Positions 1-11,204 are shown, counted from the first letter of the stretch. The stretch is 20,797 nt of DNA from Paulinella micropora (GCA_009731375.1 BJOX01000133.1:143092-163888); one strand, 5' to 3'. Numbers and translations: made by a program. The notes: generated by a model from the sequence alone, not told the origin.

Positions 1-57
1 TTGACGATAAGCTCTAATGACACCCCCGCAAGGGCAGTTCCAACACTTCCAGACGGG

Positions 58-120
58 CCGGTATGTTCAATGAAAATACTGGTCCAGAAATAGACCGGTA
101 TGTTCAATGAAAATACTGGT
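58..120 (+). repeat. 26-bp direct repeat, two copies
   Basis: The same 26 bases, starting CCGGTATGTTC and ending AATACTGGT, occur at 58-83 and 95-120, offset by 37 bp with no mismatch. The second copy abuts the tRNA-like fragment at its 3' side as read on the minus strand. It may be the body or tail of a tRNA-derived SINE or simply a local duplication; the sequence does not decide between these. Confidence 0.85.
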
Positions 121-191
121 GGCACCGACGGGAATCGAACTGGCGACAGGGCCCAGATGGTAGAACTTGACCACTGGGCTATCACGGTGTC
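120..191 (-). pseudogene. Degenerate tRNA-like sequence (tRNA pseudogene or SINE head)
   Basis: Read on the minus strand this 72-nt stretch has a box-A-like TAGCCCAGTGG (about nt 11-21) and a box-B-like GTTCGATTCC (about nt 52-61), the two parts of the RNA polymerase III internal promoter. A 7-bp acceptor stem pairs 185-191 with 121-127 with one A-C mismatch. The bases that follow on the minus strand read A then CCA, but they belong to the neighbouring 26-bp direct repeat, so the CCA may be chance. Against a working tRNA: three bases rather than the usual none separate the acceptor stem from box A, the T stem has only three of five pairs, the D stem does not form, and the anticodon loop has C rather than T before the expected anticodon. 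I read it as a decayed tRNA or the promoter head of a tRNA-derived SINE. Its 5' end lies a few bases from a (TTA)n array. Confidence 0.5.
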
Positions 192-193
192 CA

Positions 194-194
<1 letters not shown>

Positions 195-267
<73 letters not shown>
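195..267 (+). repeat. (TAA)n microsatellite
   Basis: About 24 uninterrupted TAA units. It lies beside the 5' end of the minus-strand tRNA-like fragment. Confidence 0.98.
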
Positions 268-314
268 TGATATCATCGTTGTTGAATGAGAGCGCTGGCC
301 AAGAGTGAAACAAC
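268..314. other. Unique island between TAA and GATA arrays
   Basis: 47 bp of non-repetitive sequence with no recognisable motif. It separates two different microsatellites. Confidence 0.6.
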
Positions 315-392
<78 letters not shown>

Positions 393-413
393 GGATGAAT
401 GGATGGATAGGTG

Positions 414-474
<61 letters not shown>

Positions 475-499
475 GTAGGTAGGTAGGTAGGTAGGTAGG

Positions 500-595
<96 letters not shown>
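315..595 (+). repeat. (GATA)n array with a GGTA block
   Basis: About 70 tetranucleotides. A homogeneous run of GGTA sits inside (about 474-500), and a short GGAT/GAAT patch lies near 391-415. The GGTA run differs from GATA by a single A-to-G transition, so it looks like one point variant that was later amplified. Reverse-complement CTAC blocks occur in the same way inside the CTAT arrays further on. Confidence 0.97.
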
Positions 596-649
596 CCTAA
601 GTGTTGTAGCTGTTTCATTTTGGCTAGCGACTGGAACACGCCTTAAGAC

Positions 650-650
<1 letters not shown>
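596..650. other. Unique island between GATA arrays
   Basis: 55 bp of non-repetitive sequence. No motif recognised. Confidence 0.6.
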
Positions 651-701
<51 letters not shown>

Positions 702-737
702 GTAGGTAGGTAGGTAGATAGATAGATAGATAGATAG

Positions 738-807
<70 letters not shown>
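651..807 (+). repeat. (GATA)n array with a GGTA block
   Basis: GATA units with a short GGTA block near 700-716 and one phase slip near 738. It ends at the 14-base junction TAGATAGCCAGTGA (801-814), which is the same as the end of the next array. Confidence 0.97.
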
Positions 808-838
808 CCAGTGAAAACGCACCGCAAGAGCAAGAACG

Positions 839-1108
<270 letters not shown>

Positions 1109-1119
1109 CCAGTGATGAG

Positions 1120-1375
1120 CTTGTTGTTGTTGTTCTTGTTGTTGTTGTTCTTGTTGTTGTTGTTGTTGTTGGTTCTTGTTGTTGTTGTTGTTCTTGTTAT
1201 TGTTCTTGTTGTTCTTGTTCTTGTTCTTGTTCTTGTTCTTGTTCTTGTTCTTGTTCTTGTTGTTGTTGTTGTTGTTGTTGTTCTTGTTCTTGTTCTTGTT
1301 GTTGTTGTTGGTGTTGTTGTTCTTGTTGCTGTTCTTGTTCTTGTTCTTGTTCTTGTTCTTGTTCTTGTTCTTGTT
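1120..1375 (+). repeat. (TTG)n / (CTTGTT)n compound array
   Basis: Triplet TTG alternates with hexanucleotide CTTGTT in blocks, for example pure CTTGTT near 1210-1260 and 1330-1375. All frames lacking a stop read as Leu/Val/Phe runs with no coding value. Confidence 0.97.
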
Positions 1376-1563
1376 AATGATGACCGGTGATAATGTTGGC
1401 TATTATCTCTTGTTGTTTCTTGCAGTGTGGTCGTTGGCCAGCCAGACTCGTCCCATGAGCAAGAGCAGCAAACAGCCAGGCATAAGGAAAATCAGGAGGA
1501 GATGGACGTAGGAGAGAAAGAAGGCAAGGCAGGGTTGGTATGGGAGGAGGCAGGTCAACTATC
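1376..1563. other. Unique island; possible decayed retroelement fragment
   Basis: 188 bp of complex sequence between two microsatellites. It holds a pyrimidine-rich run ending in TTGCAG (AG at 1424-1425) that resembles a splice acceptor, followed by purine-rich sequence. A short plus-strand frame ends in a basic stretch reading RKIRRRWT before a stop near 1510. That might be a remnant of a retroelement open reading frame, but it is too short to assign. Confidence 0.4.
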
Positions 1564-1752
1564 CGTCTGTCTGTCTGTGTGTCTGTGTGTCTGTGTGTCT
1601 GTCTGTCTGTGTCTGTCTGTCCTGTCTGTCTGTCCTGTTTGTCTGTCCTGTCTGTCTGTCCTGTCTGTCTGTCTGTCTATATGTCTGTCTATCTGTCTGT
1701 TTATCTGTCTGTCTATCTGTCTGTTTATCTGTCTGTCTGTCCTGTCTGTCTG

Positions 1753-1783
<31 letters not shown>

Positions 1784-2023
1784 CTGTCTGTCCTGTCTGT
1801 CCTTCTGTCCTTCTGTCTGTCCTGTCTGTCTGTCCTGTCTGTCTGGTCCTGTCTGTCTGTCTGTCTGTCTGTCTGTCCTGTCTGTCTGTCTGTCTGTCTG
1901 TCTGTCCTGTCTGTCTGTCCGTCTATCTGTCTGTCTATCTGTCTGTCTGTCTGTCCTGTCTGTCTATCTGCCTATCTGTCCTGTCTGTCTGTCCTGTCTG
2001 TCTGTCTGTCTGTCTGTCTGTCC

Positions 2024-2063
<40 letters not shown>

Positions 2064-2104
2064 CTGTCTGTCTGTCCTGTCTGTCTGTGCTGTCTGTCTG
2101 TCCG

Positions 2105-2139
<35 letters not shown>

Positions 2140-2968
2140 CTGTCTGCCTGTCTGTCTATCTGTCTGTCTATCTGTCGGTCTATCTGTCTGTTTATCTGTC
2201 TGTCTATCTGTCCTGTCTGTTTGTCTGTCTGTCTGTCTGTCCTGTCTGTCTGTCCTGTCTGTCTGTCCTGTCTGTCTGTCCTGTCTGTCTGTCCTGTCTG
2301 TCTGTCTGTCTGTCCTGTCTGTCTGTCCTGTCTGTCTGACTGTCTGTCTGTTCTTCTGTCTGTCCTGTCTGTCTGTCCTGTCTGTCTGTCCTGTCTGTCT
2401 GTCTGTCTGTCTGTCGTGTGTCCGTCTGTCTGTCTGTCCTGTCTGTCTGTCCTGTCTATCTGTCTGGCTTTCTGTCTGGCTATCTGTCTGTCCTGTCTGT
2501 CTGTCCTTCTGTCTGTCCTGTCTGTCTTTCTGTCTGTCTGTCTTTCTGTCTGTCCTGTTTGTCTGTCTGTCCTGTCTGTCTGTCTGTCCTGTCTGTCTGT
2601 CTGTCCTGTCTGTTTGTCTGTCCTATGTGTCTGTCCTGTCTGTCTGTCTGTCTGTCCTGTCTGTCTGTCCTGTCTGTCTGTCCTGTCCTGTCTGTCCTGT
2701 CTGTCTGTCCTGTCTGTCTGTCCTGTCTGTCTGTCCTGTTGTGTCCTGTCCTGTCTCTCCTGTCTGTCTGTCCTGTCTGTCTGTCTCTATCTGTCTGTCT
2801 GTCTGTCTGTGTCTGTCTATCTGTCAGTTTATCTGTCTGTCTGTCTGTCCTGTCTGTCTGTCCTGTCTGTCTGTCCTGTCTGTCTGTCCTGTCTGTCTGT
2901 CCTGTCTTTCTGTCTTTCTGGCTGTCTGTCTATCTGTCTGTCTGTCCTGTCTGTCTGTCCTGTCTTTC
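1564..2968 (-). repeat. (GACA)n array (CTGT on plus strand), partly 13-bp periodic
   Basis: About 1.4 kb of CTGT units. An extra C is often inserted after every third unit, giving a recurring 13-mer CCTGTCTGTCTGT. Minor variants are CTAT, CTTT, CTGG and GTGT. On the minus strand this is GACA, with the 13-mer reading G plus three GACA. Since 13 is not a multiple of 3, every frame cycles through the same residues and stays open, which explains the long Cys/Leu/Ser/Val frames. Confidence 0.96.
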
Positions 2969-2970
2969 TG

Positions 2971-3039
<69 letters not shown>

Positions 3040-3085
3040 AGATTTATCTATCTAACTATCTATCCACCTATCTATCCATCCATCC

Positions 3086-3126
<41 letters not shown>

Positions 3127-3139
3127 CCTACCTACCTAC

Positions 3140-3187
<48 letters not shown>

Positions 3188-3308
3188 TTATCTATCTATC
3201 TACCTACCTACCTACCTACCTATCTTTCTATATACCTATCCTATATCTACCTACCTACCTACATACCTACCTACATACCTACATACCTACCTACCTACCT
3301 ACCTACGA

Positions 3309-3400
<92 letters not shown>

Positions 3401-3418
3401 GTCTGTCTATCTATCTAC

Positions 3419-3465
<47 letters not shown>

Positions 3466-3472
3466 CTATCTC

Positions 3473-3556
<84 letters not shown>

Positions 3557-3557
3557 A

Positions 3558-3600
<43 letters not shown>
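2969..3600 (-). repeat. (GATA)n array (CTAT on plus strand) with CTAC and ATAC blocks
   Basis: CTAT units follow directly from the CTGT array. Homogeneous CTAC runs occur near 3124-3143, 3200-3222 and 3247-3305, the last mixed with ATAC. All variants differ from CTAT by single transitions or one-base changes. Confidence 0.97.
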
Positions 3601-3601
<1 letters not shown>

Positions 3602-3620
3602 AAGGTAAAGGGTGGACAGT

Positions 3621-3656
3621 CGGCCTTGCAGTCTCCAGATCACGAAGTCACGGGTA

Positions 3657-3729
<73 letters not shown>

Positions 3730-3760
3730 ATATATCGGCCTTACAGATCACGAAGTCACG

Positions 3761-3823
<63 letters not shown>

Positions 3824-3860
3824 GCCTTACAGTCTCCACTAGTCGTACCCACGGGTGTAT
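3621..3860 (+). repeat. Three-copy island repeat embedded in (TA)n
   Basis: Three islands share CGGCCTTRCAG at the start and end in CACGGGT: 3621-3656, 3736-3764 and 3822-3858. Copy 1 has GTCTCCA followed by GATCACGAAGTCACGGG. Copy 2 lacks a 7-bp segment covering TCTCCAG. Copy 3 keeps GTCTCCA but its right half has diverged. The spacers are pure (TA)n of different lengths, so only the islands were conserved through duplication. Confidence 0.9.
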
Positions 3861-3883
3861 ATATATATATATATGCATATCTA

Positions 3884-3916
<33 letters not shown>

Positions 3917-3989
3917 ATATTTATATTATATATAAATGTACATATATAATATATGTACATATATGTATATATTCACATATATATATATG
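3657..3989. repeat. (TA)n arrays and AT-rich transition
   Basis: Long TA runs at about 3657-3735, 3765-3821 and 3859-3910 flank the three islands. They are followed by imperfect TA/TATG sequence to 3989. Such runs can extrude cruciforms, and their length in an assembly is unreliable. Confidence 0.92.
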
Positions 3990-3990
3990 T

Positions 3991-4065
<75 letters not shown>

Positions 4066-4089
4066 TCTATTTATTTATTTATTTATTTA
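3990..4089 (+). repeat. (TTTA)n array
   Basis: About 25 TTTA units with one CTAT substitution near 4064. Confidence 0.97.
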
Positions 4090-4096
4090 CATCTTT

Positions 4097-4133
4097 CTAT
4101 CTATCTATCTATCTATCTATATATCTATCTACA

Positions 4134-4198
<65 letters not shown>
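4097..4198 (-). repeat. (GATA)n array (CTAT on plus strand)
   Basis: About 25 CTAT units with a few ATAT and ACAT variants in the first half. Confidence 0.97.
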
Positions 4199-4530
4199 CT
4201 GTTCCCTCAGGGTGCCCTTTCTCGCTTGTTGAGCCCGGAATAAAACCCACAGTGCTCTGTCGGTTTATACTAGACTGTCGAACAGTCTCGAAACTCCATC
4301 TGCTTACTGGGCCCTCTGTAATGGAGGTGGGAGCTCGTTCTGCAAGGGGCGCTTTATGGAACGAGCCCTGGCCCCGCCTGGTACTAGGAAGCTTTGGTAT
4401 TGCCTGTATCAGTCCCTTCCGTGCAAACATCACGGCTTAGCTGGGCATCGGGTTAATACTTTACCCACAGACTTCCTTGGTTGACGAAATCAGAAGCTCC
4501 TTTTTTCTGACATTAGTCGATATTTCATCA
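4199..4530. other. 332-bp unique island with a perfect short hairpin
   Basis: This is the longest non-repetitive, non-duplicated stretch of the first 8 kb. It contains a perfect inverted repeat, AGACTGT / ACAGTCT with loop CGA, at 4272-4288. A minus-strand frame of 82 codons (4433-4185) crosses it, but I recognise no domain, and its carboxyl end runs into the CTAT array. It could be an old transposon fragment. Nothing here supports a gene. Confidence 0.5.
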
Positions 4531-6628
<2,098 letters not shown>

Positions 6629-6657
6629 CACCACTGACTTCCCCAACTTCAACCTTG
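6629..6657. other. Unique island between CTAT and CATA arrays
   Basis: 29 bp of non-repetitive sequence with no motif recognised. The repeat changes from CTAT to ATAC across it. Confidence 0.6.
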
Positions 6658-7132
6658 TATACATACATACATACACACACACTCACATACATATATACAT
6701 ACATACATACATGCATACATACATACATACCATAAATACATACATACATACATACATATATACATATATACATACATACATACATACATTACATACATTA
6801 CATACATACATCACATACATACATTACATACATACATTACATACATACATACGGTACATACATACATACATACATACATACACATACATACATACATACA
6901 TACATACATACATACATACACATACATACATCAACGCTGCGTCTCCACTGTATACATACATACATACATACATACATACATACATACATGCATACATACA
7001 TACATACATACATATATTCATACATACATACATACATACATACATACATACACATACATACATTAGTGCTGCGTCTCCACTGTATACATACATACATACA
7101 TACATACATACATACACACATACACACACGCA

Positions 7133-7161
<29 letters not shown>
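6658..7161 (+). repeat. (CATA)n array with a two-copy island
   Basis: CATA units with occasional CACA and TATA changes. An island containing GCTGCGTCTCCACTGTATAC occurs twice, starting near 6932 and 7062, spacing about 130 bp. Upstream flanks differ slightly (ATCAAC versus ATTAGT). The segment between is CATA. Confidence 0.93.
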
Positions 7162-7163
<2 letters not shown>

Positions 7164-7264
7164 CTATCTATCTTCTTTGTCTACCAGTCTCCTTCGGGTG
7201 GCGGGATGGAATGGAATATTACATACATAACATACATGCATACATGCATACATGCATACATACA

Positions 7265-7295
<31 letters not shown>

Positions 7296-8024
7296 CTATC
7301 TCCACTATCTACCAGTCTCGTTCGGGTGGCGGGGGAATGCAATATTACATACATACATAACATACATACATACATACAAACATACATACATACATACATA
7401 CATACATATCTATCTATCTTCTTTGTCTACCAGTCTCCTTCGGGTGGCGGGGTGGAATGCAAGATTACATACATACATAACATACATACATACACACATA
7501 TAGACATACATACACACATACACACATACATACATACATACATATCTATCTATCTTCTTTGTCTACCAGTCTCCTTCGGGTGGCGGGGTGGAATGCAAGA
7601 TTACATACATACATAACATACATACATACATACATACATACATACATACACATACATACATACATACATACATATCTATCTATCTTCTTTGTCTACCAGT
7701 CTCCTTCGGGTGGCGGGGTGGAATGGAATATTACATGCATACATAACATACATACATACATACATACATACATACACACATACATACATACATACATATC
7801 TATCTATCTCCACTATCTACCAGTCTCCTTCGGGTGGCGGGGTGGAATGGGAGATTACATACATACATAACACACATACAGACATACATACACACATACG
7901 TACATACATACATACATACATACATACATACATACATACACACATACATACATATCTATCTCCACTATCTACCAGTCTCCTTCGGGTGGCGGGGTGGAAT
8001 GGAAAATTACATACATGCCTAACA

Positions 8025-8025
<1 letters not shown>
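7162..8025 (+). repeat. Seven-copy island repeat in CATA, unit 118-152 bp
   Basis: An island of about 60 bp has the order CTATC, then TTCTTTGTCT or TCCACTATCT, then ACCAGTCTCCTTCGGGTGGC, then GGGGTGGAATG and TTACATACAT. The start of ACCAGTCT falls at 7183, 7311, 7429, 7565, 7695, 7819 and 7971 (spacings 128, 118, 136, 130, 124, 152). Copies 1, 3, 4 and 5 carry TTCTTTGTCT; copies 2, 6 and 7 carry TCCACTATCT. Between copies lie CATA units of variable number. I do not recognise the island as a known transposon. Confidence 0.93.
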
Positions 8026-8086
<61 letters not shown>

Positions 8087-8095
8087 CATACATAC
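8026..8095 (+). repeat. (CATA)n array
   Basis: CATA units with one TTTA interruption near 8053, closing the seven-copy island array. Confidence 0.95.
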
Positions 8096-8264
8096 GTCCT
8101 TGGATATGAGGCGATGTGGGTTGGAATGGTATATTATGCGGGCTAGCCAAAAATTTGACGTGTTTTGCGTGTCGAGCCGAACCGGGCCGGCGTGCCCGCA
8201 AAAACACGTCAAATTTGGCGCGCTGCATGTGTAGTTTCTACCGGTAACCTGAACACAGTTTGTT
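8096..8264. other. Unique, GC-richer island with inverted repeat, cut by a gap
   Basis: Complex sequence that stops at the 368-base gap. At 8147-8169 and 8197-8218 it holds two arms of about 22 bp sharing AATTTGACGTGTTTT as the core, inverted around a 27-base GC-rich loop. Arm differences are limited to A-run and T-run lengths. It could be a foldback transposon end or a transcript hairpin. The other side is lost in the gap. Confidence 0.6.
8147..8218. repeat. Inverted repeat, arms about 22 bp, loop 27 bp
   Basis: The left arm starts CCAAAAATTTGACGTG and ends TTTTGCG. The right arm, reverse-complemented, starts CCAAATTTGACGTG and ends TTTTTGCG. All 12 or more central positions pair exactly. 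The loop is rich in CCGG/GGCCGG, unlike anything else nearby. Confidence 0.88.
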
Positions 8265-8632
8265 NNNNNNNNNNNNNNNNNNNNNNNNNNNNNNNNNNNN
8301 NNNNNNNNNNNNNNNNNNNNNNNNNNNNNNNNNNNNNNNNNNNNNNNNNNNNNNNNNNNNNNNNNNNNNNNNNNNNNNNNNNNNNNNNNNNNNNNNNNNN
8401 NNNNNNNNNNNNNNNNNNNNNNNNNNNNNNNNNNNNNNNNNNNNNNNNNNNNNNNNNNNNNNNNNNNNNNNNNNNNNNNNNNNNNNNNNNNNNNNNNNNN
8501 NNNNNNNNNNNNNNNNNNNNNNNNNNNNNNNNNNNNNNNNNNNNNNNNNNNNNNNNNNNNNNNNNNNNNNNNNNNNNNNNNNNNNNNNNNNNNNNNNNNN
8601 NNNNNNNNNNNNNNNNNNNNNNNNNNNNNNNN
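8265..8632. other. Assembly gap (368 N)
   Basis: Unknown bases. It is flanked by unique sequence on the left and 25 G on the right, so it is probably a sequencing failure at a G-rich tract. The true length is not known from this window. Confidence 0.99.
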
Positions 8633-8657
8633 GGGGGGGGGGGGGGGGGGGGGGGGG
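8633..8657 (+). repeat. Poly-G tract, 25 bases
   Basis: An uninterrupted run of G directly at the gap edge. Such runs form quadruplexes and stall sequencing, so the length is a minimum. Confidence 0.9.
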
Positions 8658-8742
8658 CGATGATGGGTGATTATGTCGTGGAAGATGAAAGCGATAATAG
8701 AGTAAGGAAAGGTGAAGGAAATTTTGGCCACCTGAAATTTTG

Positions 8743-8777
<35 letters not shown>

Positions 8778-8928
8778 GCATCTTGCGGTGAAAAGACTAG
8801 AGAAGAATTCCGGCCACTCAAAGTTTTGTGCAAAAACAAGGAATTCTGCGGTGAAAAATCACTGGCCGAAATATGTCCTGGCCGAAAATTTTCACTCGTG
8901 CTTAAACATATCTATATGTATATTCTAA
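8658..8928. other. Unique island with poly-A and diverged internal repeats
   Basis: A 32-base A run lies at 8745-8776. A motif GGCCAC followed by AAATTTTGGC and an A run (8727-8750 region) recurs in diverged form as GGCCACTCAAAGTTTTGTGC plus A run (about 8812-8836). TGCGGTGAAAA also occurs twice (about 8784 and 8848), and GGCCGAAA twice (about 8865 and 8880). These look like degenerate tandem copies of a unit of about 65-85 bp. No coding signal. Confidence 0.6.
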
Positions 8929-9020
8929 ATATATATATATATATATATATGTGTGTGTATATATATATATATATATATTCTAGGGATGTCTCTCTTGTCA
9001 ACGGGGTGTGCACTACGAGT

Positions 9021-9061
<41 letters not shown>
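8929..9061. repeat. (TA)n arrays flanking a 44-bp island
   Basis: TA runs at about 8929-8978 (with GTGTGTGT inside) and 9023-9061 surround a single island, 8979-9022, containing TAGGGATGTCTC and ACGGGGTGTGCAC. This matches the island-in-microsatellite layout seen elsewhere, here with only one copy. Confidence 0.9.
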
Positions 9062-9065
<4 letters not shown>

Positions 9066-9087
9066 GTATATATGTATGTATGGGTGT

Positions 9088-10069
9088 ATGTATATTGTAT
9101 GTATATTGTATGTATATTGTATGTATATTGTATATTGTATGTATATTGTATGTATGTTGTGTGTATGTTGTATGTATGTTGTATGTTTGTTGTATGTATG
9201 TTGTATATTGTATGTATATTGTATGTATATTGTATGTATGTTGTATGTATGTTGTATGTATGTTGTATGTATATTGTATATTGTATGTATATTGTGTGTA
9301 TGTTGTATGTATTTTGTATGTATTTTGTATGTATGTTGTATGTATGTTGTATGTATATTGTATGTATATTGTATGTATATTGTATGTATATTGTTATGTA
9401 TATTGTATATTGTATATTGCATGTATATTGTATATTGTATATTGTATGTGTATTGTATGTATATTGTATGTATATTGTATGTGTCTATATTGTATGTATG
9501 TTGTATGTATATTGTATGCGTATTGTATGTATATTGTATGTATATTGTATGTATATTGTATGCATATTGTATGTATATTGTGTAATGTATATTGTATGTA
9601 TATTGTATGTATATTGTATGTATATTGTATGCATATTGTATGTATATTGTGTAATGTATATTGTATGTATATTGTAAGTATTTTGTATGTATTTGTTATG
9701 TATTTGTATGTATTTGTTATGTATTTGTATGTATTTTGTATGTACATTGTATTATATTGTATGTATATTGTATGTATATTGTATGTATATTGTATGTATA
9801 TTGTATGTATATTGTATGTATATTGTATGTATATTGTATGTATATTGTATGTATATTGTATGTATATTGTATGCATATTGTATCTATATTATGTGTATAT
9901 TGTATGTATATTTTATGTATATTGTATGTATATTTTATGTATATTTTATGTATATTTTATGTATATTGTATGTATATTGTATGTATATTGTATGTATATT
10001 GTATGTATATTGTATGTATATTGTATGTATATTGTATGTATATTGTATGCATATTGTATGCATATTATA
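9088..10069 (+). repeat. 11-bp minisatellite, TGTATGTATAT-type
   Basis: About 980 bp built from TATTGTATGTA, an 11-mer, with point variants such as TATGTTGTATG, TATTTTGTATG and single-base slips. Because 11 is not a multiple of 3, one frame cycles as Tyr-Val-Cys-Ile-Leu-type residues on the plus strand and as Thr-Ile-His-Tyr-Asn-type residues on the minus strand, producing long meaningless open frames. Confidence 0.95.
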
Positions 10070-11200
10070 TTTATTTTATATGTTTTTTGTATGTTTTTTT
10101 TGTATGTACTGTATTTATTGCGTATTGTATGTAAATGTTGTATGTATGTTGTATGTATATTGCGTATTGCCTTTATTAGGAGGAACGTTGTATGTACTTT
10201 GTATGTATGTTGTACGTATGTTGTATGTATATTGTATGTATATTGTGTGTATATTGTATGTATATTGTATGTATATTGTATTTATTTTATATGTTTTTTG
10301 TATGTTTTTTTGTATGTACTGTATTTATTACGTATTGTATGTAAATGTTGTATGTATGTTGTATGTATATTGCGTATTGTCTTTATTAGGAGGAACGTTG
10401 TATGTATATTGTATGTATATTGTCTGTCTATTGTCTTTATATTGTCTGTCTATTGTATGCATATTGTATGTATATTGTATGTATATTGTATTTATTTTAT
10501 ATGTTTTTTGTATGTTTTTTTTTGTACGTACTGTATTTATTACGTATTGTATGTAAATGTTGTATGTATGTTGTATGTATATTGCGTATTGCCTTTATTA
10601 GGAGGAACGTTGTATGTATGTTGTATGTATGTTGTATGTATGTTGTATGTATATTGTCTGTATATTGTATGTATATTGTATGTACATTGTATGTACATTG
10701 TATGTACATTGTATGTATATTGTATGTATATTGTATGTATATTGTATGCATTTAATATGTTTTTTTGTATGTTTTTTTTGTACGTACTGTATTTATTACG
10801 CATTTTATGTAAATGTTGTATGTTGTACATATATTGCGTATTTGCCTTTATTAGGAGGAACGTTGTATGTATGTTGTATGCATATTGTCTGTCTATTGTC
10901 TGTATATTGTATGTATATTGTATGTATATTGTATGTATATTGTATGTATATTGTTTTTATTTTATATGTTTTTTGTATGTTTTTTTGTATGTACTGTATT
11001 TATTATGTATTGTATGTAAATGTTGTATGTATGCTGTATGTATATTGCGTATTGCTTTTATTAGGAGGGACGTTGTATGTATGTTGTATGTATATTGCAT
11101 GTATATTGCATGTATATTTTGTGTATATTGAATGTATATTGAATGTATATTGTATGTATATTGTATGTATATTGTATGTATATTGTATGTATATTGTATG
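10070..11200 (+). repeat. Five-copy higher-order repeat of about 210 bp within the 11-bp minisatellite
   Basis: Each unit has, in order: TTTATTTTATATG, a T-rich stretch with GTATG, TACTGTATTTATTACG, TGTAAATGTTG, TATTGCGTATTGCC, TTTATTAGGAGGAACGTTG, then a variable number of 11-mers. Unit starts fall near 10070, 10281, 10491, 10751 and 10957. The TTATTAGGAGGAACG landmark falls near 10173, 10383, 10595, 10848 and 11058. Most spacings are 206-212 bp; units 3 to 4 are about 255 bp because of extra 11-mers. Copy 4 is the most diverged. Confidence 0.92.
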
Positions 11201-11204
11201 CATC

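Noticed and set aside
120-191. Functional tRNA gene with encoded CCA
   Set aside because: Extra bases before box A, broken T and D stems and a poor anticodon loop. The CCA belongs to the adjacent 26-bp direct repeat.
67-833. Minus-strand open frames of 190 and 69 codons
   Set aside because: They are translations of GATA and TAA repeats, plus the tRNA-like fragment read out of phase. No domain or plausible composition.
1400-1563. Splice acceptor and exon, from the pyrimidine tract ending TTGCAG at 1425
   Set aside because: Attractive by eye, but the possible exon runs into the CTGT microsatellite within about 140 bp, there is no donor or neighbouring exon, and similar tracts occur by chance next to TTG repeats.
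8260-8839. Frames spanning the 368-N gap
   Set aside because: They consist mostly of unknown residues joined to poly-G and poly-A translations, so they have no support.
9008-11131. 707-codon frame, Cys/Tyr/Ile/Val-rich, resembling a membrane protein
   Set aside because: The hydrophobic pattern follows from the 11-bp minisatellite. Plus and minus strands are both open, and there is no codon-position signal.
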